A DNA stretch of 64,000 bases. Source: Coenobita brevimanus (taxonomy: Eukaryota > Arthropoda > Malacostraca > Decapoda > Coenobitidae). Shown one piece after another: positions 11,562 to 23,642 of the stretch. A model generated the notes under the pieces. The model had not been told where the DNA came from and did no database searches. It saw only the letters and a program-made list of their open reading frames with translations. The stretch is from positions 37,731,542 to 37,795,541 of the forward strand of contig CM064683.1 in NCBI GenBank assembly GCA_032717465.1. The letters are read 5' to 3'. Each line of letters opens with the position of its first letter. The first letter of the stretch is position 1. Both the position numbers and the translations under genes were made by a program.

Positions 11562-14500
11562 GTTAGTAGTTGTTCTCATCTTCACATCCTGCCCTCCCAT
11601 TCCTTGTCAAATGTATTGATCATTAAAGGTAGTCAGATGAGTCAGATGTGAATTATTAGCTGCATTTTGAGTTTTGTTAGTGCAGTTTCATTCATAATGG
11701 TGATGAACTTTATCAAATCTTGATCCAGAATGTATTTTTAAAAAAAATCATTCAATACATATTGAACATTGCCCATATTAATTACTAAATTCCAGCTGTC
11801 TGAATAGATTTGAAATGTTTGGATTGCACAGTTTTGGGACTTAGCTGCTATGATACCAGTGATTTAGAAAGATTGCTTGTGGGTGACCATGGCTCTCAGC
11901 CCTTCATCTGCTTTCAGTGGAATGGGAGGCATTCCTTAAAACTAACACTGCAGATGGTGTAAGTGAGCATGGGGTCCGCTAGCTTTGAGTGTGCATGAAG
12001 TATGCAAGAATGGAATGCCAATTTGACACTGGACTAGCTGAGGTGATAACATCATGTGTGTCTTTGGTTTCCCTGTATATAATTGAGCAGAATAGTTCTT
12101 CAGGGATTTAATGTGGTGCTGTACCATATTTTGAAATTTTCATGGCTTGAAAATTATCATCTTCTTGACGCAACACTATTACAGCACAGTTCAGTAAGTG
12201 GTTCATAGAATTAGCAATAGCCTTGTGAGAAGGCAAAGCTTTCTTATTTTGTGGTGCAGTAGTCAATGGACCCTTTTCTCATCCAAGTCATCTGTTGTTT
12301 TAGTTTGCCTGCCCCATCTTTGGGTAGCTAATTTGGAGCAGCTGTGATGTGTAGTTCACTATACAGTGGCCTGCTTCAGATGTTGTTTGTTCATGCTTTA
12401 TTGGATATCTTATTGAGTAGCCATTGGCATGTTGAAGTCACTGCTGTTTATGGACATATATATGACTGCAGTTTTAACTGACCCGCTCAATAAGGAGCCA
12501 GTTGAAACTTTAACACCACATTGAAGAATTATGTCCACATAATATATGTTAATTGAGAAGATACAAAGGTTTGGCCCACATGAACCCTCTTAAGCTACAC
12601 TATGAATAGATTTTGCCAGTTATTGTTGCAATTTATGCGTGTGTGTGTGTGTGTTAGAGCATTGACCTCAGCATCTCATGTGATATGTACAGCAGCTTTC
12701 TTCCCTGGAACAAAGAATTGTCCATCACCAGTTAAATTTTGTAGTTGGCTCATTTGTCACATCTGCCATGGAGTGTATGCGGCATAGACTGTTATATGGC
12801 CTGGATCATTTTGTGTATGTATGTCTGCAAACATATACGGTACATAAGGGATTTGGTGTCCAAATAGCAGTGAAGTATCTTGCCTTGATTTATTCATGTT
12901 AAGTGGTTGCAGTTAAGGCAAGATATTTGATCCTTCAAGTAATTTGATTTTGCTTATACTGTACTGTACAAAAAGCAGGTGCCTGAAAATGAAGTACTGC
13001 GCAGTACAGCATTCAAAACTGTGACTCCTTCTTCCATCATCATGTTCCTGCAATGGCAGATGTTACTGAGTGTTGAATCCATTCTTCTGAATCCTGTACT
13101 AGGAGTGTATATTTATGAATTAGCTCCATTTCTTCACTTGGTGTACAGTATACCGAGGTTATTGCCAAAGCCATTGATTTTGCAGCAGTGTGGTGCTATC
13201 CTCTTCAGTTCTGCAACTGTCTACTATCACAGTCTTCCAGCAAGACACTGTTGTATATTAACCATCATGTAGTCAAGTGAAATAACTAGTGGGAAGAATG
13301 AGTTAATGGCTTGCACCAGCTACAACTTTGGAAGTGAAAGTTCATCCATCAGCAGTTGGTGTTGTGGCTGTATGAACCTGATGACAGATTAGTTGCACGT
13401 TACATTTTCATGAACCTTTTCAGGCTTCTGGATCTGCTTCATTGGTGTCATGAAAAAAAATTGAAGGACTTTTGGTATGGCTTGATAATAAAGCTAAGTT
13501 CTTGACAAAGAGTATTGTAATTTACATTGTTGTAACAGCAACGTGCAGGTATAACTTCTTATCGCTAGTTTGGGACATCTTTCTTCCAGAATTGCTCCCC
13601 TCTCTGAAAGCTGCACAGGATAGAAGTGTCATGTATCAGTCCCTGAGTTGACAGAGCACCATTGTGGGAGTGGTTGGCAGGAAAAGGAAACATTGGTGTT
13701 ACTTTAGCAAAAAATGTGCTCCATTTGTAAATGTTTTAAATGTGTGTTTTTGTGTCTATCATACAAAAAATCAGCTGCTGGTGGAGAGAGAATAGAACTG
13801 GTTATTATAATTGTCTGTAAAGATGTTGCAGTCTTTGGATATTCTCATTCAGAAGCAACATATGTTGTAAAGGATGACTGTGTTAGAAAAGTTTATTATT
13901 GGTGCTAAGACCCATATACCATCAGAAGCCATCATGCAACTGGCATACTGTACACTCATTTGAAGGTCATTTGCTGTCAGATTTCTGCTTTGGTGGTAAA
14001 TGAGAGCATTCATCTTTTGTAAGGGTGCATACTTTAGTCCATTCTGGACTACACTTAAAGAAGACACCAGAGCATCACCAGTCCAGTCTGAGAACCAGGC
14101 ACTTCATAAACTTCATCCATTCTGCTGTACCTCCATGGGAACCAAAGGAATCCCATCTTCGTGAAATTATTTTATTGGTTCTGCTTGTTGAACAAGAAGC
14201 TATCTGTGTGTTGCTTGCAATTGCCTTGCCTCTGCAGCTGTGATGTTAAGTGATTTTTGGTACTGTACTCTATGTAATGGAAAAAAAAAAAAAAAATTGT
14301 TTGCAAAGGTTACAAAGTTGGCATTGTTAAGATGTGGGTTTATTACGTTGGGTTCCTGAAACAGACTCGATGATGTTCACTAAAAAATGCTGAGTGTGGT
14401 GTTTTTCTGGTTATTGTGTCTCCAGGCTCATTGAGTATAACCCCAGTGGACTGAAGGCTGCAGTGGCCCCCTATCCTGCAGTCCACCATCCTCCTGTTGG

Positions 14501-17500
14501 GGGATAGGGAAGGATTTGAGGTAACATTCCATTGCCTTGTTATGTTAGTGCCATCTCAGAAATGTGTCTTTCTCTAGCACCTATATCCTGGCTCAGCAGT
14601 GAAATTTAATACTTTAAGACATTCTTTGCAATGATGATTTGTAAGGAGTTTCTTTTTATCCCTTACGTGGTATGACTTTGACACAACTCTAGCACAGAAG
14701 AAGGAAGATGGAGTAAACTTTTGATGCTGCGTAATGTTTAACGATGAGGAAGTTGGGGTAAAGTAATGAAATTTAAACTGCAAGCTGTCCAAGGTGTTTG
14801 ACCATTCTGCATTCAGCTTTCACATGTTGGAATTTCCTTGGGAAGTTTTGGTGAATTGTGTTGAAAATGGAATGGTTGTTTAGTAAATTATGGTACAGTG
14901 CCAGCTGTAAGAAAATATTGCCTGTGGAGTATACATCAGACAGCAGGCCAGCTTACATTGACAGCCAAAACTTTGTGCAAAGGATACAAGAAAAAGCCTG
15001 TAGACCTGTGATGTAGAAAGCTTCAAAGGAGGAAAGCTGCAGTTCAGATACAGCTTGCCGTGAAGATGTTGGAACAGTGGCGATATCCTCCATGAAGCAT
15101 TTAAAGGATGTCAGAATCAGGGTTGAACGTTGCGACTTCTTGAAGGCAGTGGAGAACTTCATCATGACTTAATACTTGAAAAATGATTGAAATCAATATT
15201 TTTTCTATTAATAACCTGCACTCCTCATGGGGCAATGTAGGATTGGATGATGAATGAATGAGTAAATGAATAAAAAAAAAAAAAAAAAGGTACGACTGTA
15301 TTTTCTTTGCATAAAGATTGTTAAAGAGAGGGGGGGGGGGGCTTGACTGTATATTTTATTTGCATAAGGACTTGAATGTTATCGGTAGTACTGTATTGAT
15401 ACGTGGAACAGTTGGATCTCTAGATTATTTAAGCTTTTGTTCATTTAGGTAGTGGGTTGTATGAAGGAGTAAATCTCATGGCACACACAACAAGAAAGAA
15501 GAACTATTGAAGTGGCAGCACAAATAATGGTGGTGATTTTCACACCATGCATTCCCCTCTTTGTGAGGCTAAAGTGCTGCCCCATTTGGAGAATTTATGA
15601 TTGAGAGTGTAGCACATTGCAACTGGCTTTACTTCCTGCTGATTGCCTTTGGATGGGATCAAATGCTCAACCCCTCTCCCAGTTGCCTGCACTCTAACCC
15701 ACTAGACCCCAGCAGCTGCAAACTGTAGCCGGAATATCAGTTGAAGAGCTAGCACAGGTTTGCTGTTATTTTTGGACTTATGTCATCAGAGGATTAGTGC
15801 TCATCTGTGATATTTGAATAATAATGCCTAAACCAGAGAAAACTGAGTTGATATTGATATTGACACACATTCTGCTTTTGTTGCATCTCAGAAATAATAA
15901 GCAGTTCATTCAAGACTGCTCCATTGGAAACATATACAGAAGCTGAAAAGGAATAGCTGTGTATGGTCACTTTATTAATGATAACCAGAATCTTTCATTG
16001 AAAATTGCAACTTGGTTTGGCTTCAAATATTTTTGTATTTGTTATTGAAAGTTGTTTCTTTGAGTCAAGTGTATGTACTGGATATCAGGATTCTGGATAC
16101 AATGTTGGAACTCTGTTAAAGAAAAATATAAGATATGGACTCCTAAGGATGATAGCATAGAGTGGCCCTTGTGGATGTTCCAGGCAGATAAACCTTGTAC
16201 CCAGATGTTGGAAAGAAAGCAGTAGACAGTTTGGTTTAACTTGACAACTGTAAAGAGCTGTAGCTAAATAATTTTACTGGTTTTTAATAAGTAGAGGATC
16301 ACGGACAGGCATCCATAACATTGGGAAGATGGTAGTGTAAAGAACTTTCCAGTGCTTGTATGTTATTGTTCCTGATATCATATGATTTCATATGATTTTA
16401 TTGATTTAGTAGTGAACTGGTACAGAGCAGAATAAGGTGGAGGAGTGCTATCTGGTGAACTTGTCTGACCCACGCTGCATAGTAAACTGACATCAAAACA
16501 ACGAGACTGTAATGATAATAAAACCACCTTCTCATTAAAATGACCTAGAAATAATCATTACGAGCATTTTCACTCTACAAGAATCTCAGCTAGTTTATTC
16601 TGGCTAATATGAAACAATTTGTTCTGCATCGGAGTTGCTGTCTGCTGTGTAAAGACAGATCGTCCAGTAGTGGAACACTGCTCATCTCTCCTGAAACTAT
16701 GATTGCTTTAAAGCTCATCATTAACTGTGATTTTTAATTGTTATTCTGGTAAACTTAATTTATTATAGTGGAATTTTGTTTTTGAAAAATACAAGGTTTG
16801 TATTTATAATTTAAAGGTTATGGAAGATGCATCTGTATTGTATATTGGGATATAAACTATCCATCATCATCATCATCATCATTGTCACCATTATCTTAAT
16901 TTCCCATTATAACAGAGATATGTGTTAGATTCAGAACACATTCTAAGTGCATGTCTTCTTGTATCAGATTAGCATTAGCCAGGTTTCAGAACAGAGTTAT
17001 TCAACAGAGTTGCAAAATTACACCAAGGTGGCATTGTGATGCTTTAAAATTTTTGGCTTGTTTACAAGGCTACTTGGGAATTGATGAAGTGAATAGTATA
17101 CAGTAGTTTTTATTTTTGCTTTGTTTTTACTGTGTAACAGCACAATGTGGAAGAGCTTAGCTGGTTAATTGGTGGACAGGTGTCTCAGTCCCAGATCTTT
17201 GCAGGTATTTCCACATCTCGCGCCATGATGAAGAACTGTACCGGAGCCGGGGTGAAATATCCCCCCAGCTGGTGGAGGAGGCCGTGCACAAGTCTCTCAT
17301 GGAGAACCTCACGCTTATCGGGACACGGCCCTGCTGCAAGGTTGATTATTTCACTGTGCTGTCTTCATTGACTCTCATCATGCAGCTCACTAATGTAACA
17401 GACATAACGTCAGAGAAAGATGTCTGAGAGCATCTTGTTGAACGGCCCGTTTCCTAGGATTCACTGTGCTCACATCCAGACAATCCTGGAATTGCAACAA

Positions 17501-20500
17501 CAACTTCACTCAGGCAGTGTCTTTTCCAGGCAGAATATAATTGTGTAGCAATAACCAAAACCAAATAACAGCAATATTCATGGACTAAGAGGTCAATATA
17601 GTCATTTCTAGCCCCTTCAATATGGGAACATCCCTCTTAAGATGGATCATATTGTCTGGCATTGTCTTGAATAAAATAAACTTCCTTGGCTGTAGAGATT
17701 AAGCATAGCCTTTTTGCCCGAACAAACACTGCATTGGTCTTTCCAAGCACACTTCCTCATTTATGTAGATGCAGTAGTTGAACATTATGTTTATATGGCT
17801 TTCATTGGGGGAGGGGGGGTACAGAATATGTCAGGCATTTGTTCTAACCTGCCAAAGATCCTTAACCCCTTGTAGCTTAGTTGATGACAAAGTATAGTCA
17901 GAACCTATTGTCAGTATGACTAGTATCCAAGAAGCTGCATTCCTGCCTGATACTAAGACTTGGAATTTCATGTAACCACAACTTATCATTCAAGTTTTGT
18001 GAGTGGCCCAATTCCAGTTGATGAAAACAAGCAGACTCTAGTTCACATCACACATCATAATGAATACTTTGCAGTGTATGGTGTCCAGATGATTGAGAAT
18101 TAATTAATGGTTTGTGTTCTTTTTCAGGATTTTGTACGAGGAGTGTGTAACATGTCAAACTGCCGTTACCGTCACCTGAATCAAAGAGAGTATGAGTATG
18201 AGGTGTTCCAAGCACTGCAGGAGGAGCTGGAGGTATTATTTGGTCCCAGTGAAAGACATGTGCTCTCACCCTCACGAGCGGGAGGTGCCTATGATCGTTT
18301 TGACAACCTCCACGACCCCATTCGACCTCCTTCACCTCGAATGTCAGTTTTTGACGATATGTTGCCTATGGATGACATGGCAGTACGTGGTGGCCCACAT
18401 CCTGATGAATATGAACCGCAACTCAAGAGAGCCAGATTCTATCCTGATGGCCATGGATACCCCATGGAGGACATGAGGGATGGGGGCCAAGGAAGGGTGT
18501 GGGACGAACGTGGGGACTTTGAGCGTGATCGACTCAGCCATCCTGACCAGGCTGTGGATCCAGAGGGTATGATGCAGGAGATCATGAGCTTGAGGAATGA
18601 GAATGTAAACTTAAGGAGAGAGGCTGAGAGCAAGATTGCTGAGCTTAAGGAAGAATTAAACAGAGTAATGCAGGAGAATTCAAAGCTACATGCAGATATC
18701 ATTGAAAAATCAAATGCACATCAGGCGGCCCTGAAAAATCTGACTATGACCAACGCAAACTTGGCAGAGGACCGACGAAAGGCACAAGAACAAGTACTTC
18801 ATCTGGAGGCAAGTAACAGTGAGCTGCGTAATGCATTGGATGTGAGTGTTAAGACTGCAACCACTGAGAAGGGGAAACTAGAGAGCATACAGAGGGAACT
18901 TGCACAAGTGAAGGACTCACTTGCAAAGGCTGATGGCAAGATAAGGCAGTTCGAGGATGAAAAAAGCAAACTAACCACTGAGATTGGAGAAATGAGGACC
19001 AAACTGCATATTGCACAGACTGCAGCAAACAAGATGGACCAGTTTACCAATAAGATGGGATTCGGCAACAGAGAGACCTACTCCAGAGATTCGGTAAGAT
19101 ATTTTTGACCAATTTTCTGTTTCCTGTAACTCTGTCACATGTCATTTATTTGTTCAGATCGGTACCATTAACCCTGTCAGCTTTCCAATCCGGTCAGATT
19201 ACGTCTGTCCTGGAGTCAGCTGCAGTCATGCTGACCTGCATCTTCGCACCACAATATTTTTCTTTGATTGGTCTGTGTAAATACATTTTTCATGATAAAA
19301 TGCTGGTTTTGATGTCATTTTAAAGCTGAATAGTTGTACTTTATTGTAGTACAGTATGTTCCAGAAGGAAAACAAAGAAAAAAAGTTAAAACGAGTTGTT
19401 GGTCAGGCAAAAACCAAAAAGTTTATACCTTGCTTTAGAAAAATATTCACCAAGAAGAAAGTAATCATCATCATCATTTAATCCTATGTTGCCCCATAAG
19501 GAATGTAGGAGCCCGGGGCTAGGCAAGTTGGTCGTGACATCTAAGATGAAAGTGACCAGCCTCACACATCCCTGAGTGGCATTACATGAGCAGTAAACCT
19601 TATAATTACCCACTAAACCACCAGGTGCCATAATTTGGTTATATGGTTACCATCCAGCATAGTAAATGGTTTCCGTGTGTACAGGAAGCCATTTGGCATG
19701 TCACTCCGTGTAGTCACCCTTAGACAGAAGGAAGAGGAAAGAAAGACAAAAGAAAAAGGAAGAGAGGAAAGGGCAGCCACCCGAGAACAGCGCTACATCG
19801 AGTAAGTGGATGGTGAGCGCCCCCACCTACCAAGTAATAGACAAAGCCATGAGTCATACCAGCTGCACAGTACCCGCCACACATAGAACAAGCATTCCAT
19901 GACATCTCCTTGTTATGACACTTAAACGTGATTTATGGTAAATATTTTATCAAAGTATCTTAAAATGACATAAATACATCATCGGAACCTCTGAGGTTGG
20001 ATTTGAACTGACATGAAAACGTCTAATAGGAATCTCAGAAGGTTAACGCGCTTGCTGTAAAGAGCTAGTTCCTAATTACCTCTGCAAATCAAGTAGGCCT
20101 TACCCAATCTGTCAATCCATCCATCATCCAATCCTACATTGCCCCATGAGGAGCGAAGGAGCCTGGGGCTGGGCAGTTGGTTCTGACATTTAAGATGAGA
20201 GTGACCAGCCGCACTCATCCATGAGTGGCATTTTATTAGCAGTCAACCCCAACCACCTCTTGGATATAAACCTTCACCGGCTCAGTCCTATTGTAGCACA
20301 TTAATTACCCACTAAACCACCAGGTGCCAAAATTTGGTTATACAGTATGGTTACCACCCAGCGTAGTAAATGGTGTCCCGATGTACAGGAAGCCATTTGG
20401 CATGTCACTCAGTGTAGAGTCACCCACAGGCAGAAGAAAGAGGAAAGAATGAAGGAAAGAAAGACAAGAGGATGGAAGGAAAGAAGGATGGAGGAGAGGA

Positions 20501-22496
20501 AAGGACACACCTGAGAGCAGCACTACATCGAGTGAGTGGATGGTGAGCGCCCCCACCTACCACAATGAGCTTTAATACATTGAATTCACTAGGTGGATAT
20601 TTTGCATCAGGTATCCATGACAGGTGTATAGGTGCCCACATTATATTGGCATGATGCATGGACTGTGTTGAGTGACAGAAATAATGATTGATGGCGTTAG
20701 GGAAGGATTTCCAAAGGAGTGCATGCACATATAGAAATAGGAGGAGAGGTATACGTGGAGGTAGACAAAAGATTGGAGGTGGGCATGACATATTTTTATA
20801 ATATTTTGGTAGCCTACCCTGAGATGAATTTATTAATCTTGGGGGACCTCTTGTGGTGAAGGGTTTAGTAAAAGCTATGTCTATTCCTCCTGGCTCTAAA
20901 AATCCTCATAAACTGAACAACATCCTTAATGATAGCAAGAATGAAATAATGTGTCATAATTTAACCCCCAAATAGTTGCCAGTGTTGAACAGTGATTAAC
21001 TGCACCAGTGCTGGTGGCATTGAGTTAGTGCTAGCTATAAAAAACTGCAAAAATTATGGATAGGGAAGGTATGGTTAGATAACCCGACTCTACCATCCCT
21101 CACACTCAGGCGGTCACTTCATCTTGGATGTTTTCGCCCATAGGTTTACATGTTAACCTATGGATGCCGGGTTAAAATCTGCTCACACCTCACCTCAGTA
21201 CAGGGGGGGGGGGGGCTTTATTTCTAACCTTAATATCTCAGAAACTGTTGCAGCTAGGGAAATGGATTAAAGACCACAATACTCATCAACTCCTCTTCTT
21301 GCAAATGAAAGTATCCCCATGTCTGTAAGTCATTTCATTGATGAGTATTGATGTGAGGAAGAGGACTAATTTTTACAGCGAAAACAGGATATGTTCGTAC
21401 AACTGCCCCCAGCCATGACAGTGGCTTTGCCGTCAACTTGATAACTTCTCGAACTAGAGAAACTAGACACAGTGGTGTCCAGGGCAAACCCTATGGTACT
21501 GTCACTGAGTCCTTTCCTAGTATCCTTGGAAAGAGGCTTGGCAGGGGTGGATGAGACAAAAGTCCACGTGAGGCGTGAACGAAATCGGACGAGAAAGGTT
21601 AAGAAAAGATCGTCCTACACCAGGCAGTGTCACAGAGATGACTGAGGTATGGTTGGGAGGCTGGTGAGAGTTCCCATGAGCTTTTGGTGACGAGCTAAAG
21701 TGCCAGCCGCTTCAAACTGTGCCGGGAAAACAAGTATGGGTCCTACTGACACCCGGCGCTGCTGCGCCAGTGATTTTTTTTACTGTTCCAACCGACACCT
21801 GGCGATTATGAGTTAATGGCACATGCACAGTATTTTTATGAATTCTGCAAATCATACCGGATCACAGATTGGGTTGAAGAAGCTAAAAAAAAAAAAAGCA
21901 CATTGCCTGGTGCACCACATGATTCTCTTTGTGTCTGTAAGAAAAAGAAATTGATTTAGAACTTTGACTGGGGCTGACCAGGGGAGCACACAAATTTCTG
22001 AAGGTATGGCCATTGAGGAGTTAAAAGGAATTTACTGAAGTGGTTTGGACATACTGAATGCCTGGAGAGGTGTTTGTTGACAGTAGAGAGTGCAGAAGTA
22101 CAGCTGATGAAGTGAATGAGGAGAAGAAAATTCAGAACGAGGAAGAAAGGCCATTTCATCTATGGGAATATTACCCTATTGCAATGTTGAATTTGTATTA
22201 TTATTATTATTATTATTATTAAAATAATTATTACTATTATTATTATTATTATGCCAACGGCCATACCACGTTGAGTACACCACTTCCCGTCCGATCAGCG
22301 AAGTTAAGCAACGTTGGGTCTGGTTAGTACTTGGATGGGTGACCGCCTGGGAACACCAGATGCTGTTGGCATCCCTACGTGTCATGTGGGGTTGGTGGAG
22401 GATTAGTGCCCCTCCCTGTAAAACAATTAACTCTAAGCCCTTGGCCACCCCGGGTGGGATACATGGCGTCTGGCAATGAATGAATGAATGAATGAA

Positions 22497-22540
<44 letters not shown>

Positions 22541-23598
22541 CATTATATCATATTTGTTGTATGCTGATGATGCAGTACTGCTTGCGAGTACTGGACAAGA
22601 ACTTGGTTGGCTAGTGCAGAGTTTTGCTAATGTCTGCGAGTGTCGTGCCTTGAGAGCAAATGTAGAAAAAAGTAAAGTGATGGTTATTGAGAGAGAAGGT
22701 GACTCCCAGTGTGATGTTACAGTGAATGGAAAGAGACTGGAACTGGTGAGAGTGTTCAAATACATGAGTAGAGTGGTAGAAAAGAGAGGAAGATGTGCAA
22801 AAGAAGTTGAAAGTAGAGTGACACAAGAAGAAAAGTAGCTGGTGCAATGGAGGCCTTGATAAGAAACAGAGGCTTGAGTGTTGCAGCTGCGCAAGGCTTA
22901 CATGAGGGAGTGTTATTGCCAACTTTAACATATGGATGTGACTCTATGGTGTGGCATGAAAATGAAAAGTCAGGAGTAAGAGCAGTGGAGATGGGACTGC
23001 TGAGGAATTTATGTGAAGTACAGGGGGTGGATAGGATACGAAATAATGTGATTTGTGAAAGGTGTGGAGTGAGGAAGTCAGTGGACACCAGAATTGAAGA
23101 GAGTGTACTGAGATGGTATGGTCATGTAGAGAGAATGGATAACAATAGAGTGGTGAAAAAGGTATATCTGAGTGAATTTGAAGGAGGGAGGAGGCAAGGT
23201 AGGCCAAGGAGAGGGTGGAGATATATGGTGGATGAGTGTGTGAGGAAGAGAGGTTTGGAAGTCGGTGAGGCTAGGGAACTAACAAGAGATTGAGCTGGCT
23301 GGATGAATGTTGCAAGGAGAAGTGTGTGATAGGGATTTTGGCACCCCTTGTGAGCGTGGCAGCGTCCAGATTGACTCAATCAGATACGCTTGTGTGAAGC
23401 AACAGAATGTAGTGAATGTTTTTGGTGTATCGATAGAGCCTGGATTCTGGGGGCTTGAATGATGAGTGAATGGAAGTCTGGCCTATTGGATTGGACAAGA
23501 TTGGGCTGTCTGGACATTGCTACTCCTCACCCTGCCCTTGGGTGAGAAGGGAGGTCTGGATGATGGTGATGACAATGATGAGTATTACAGTTTTATTA

Positions 23599-23642
<44 letters not shown>

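Larger units (their letters stand above)
11562..17204 (+). other. Gene 1 intron 1
   Basis: A 5.6-kb phase-2 intron with donor GTTAGT and acceptor TTTGCAG. It contains a (GT)n run near 12640, an A run near 14282, repeat family C at 14415-14590, a family A tail at 15217-15290, a possible tRNA-like minus-strand segment near 15640-15711, a G run at about 15331-15340 and (ATC)n at 16861-16882. No additional coding exon is supported. Confidence 0.75.

Noticed and set aside
17147..17371. Plus-strand frame around gene 1 exon 2
   Set aside because: It is in a different frame from the spliced product; the correct frame gives YFHISRHDEEL and completes finger 2.
21128..21165. Imperfect palindrome around ATAGGTTTACATGTTAACC
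   Set aside because: A single short hairpin with no context; not enough to call a regulatory or transposon end.
22433..23379. Several long minus-strand frames (85-153 codons)
   Set aside because: They are antisense shadows of the plus-strand LINE reverse transcriptase, which carries the recognisable motifs.
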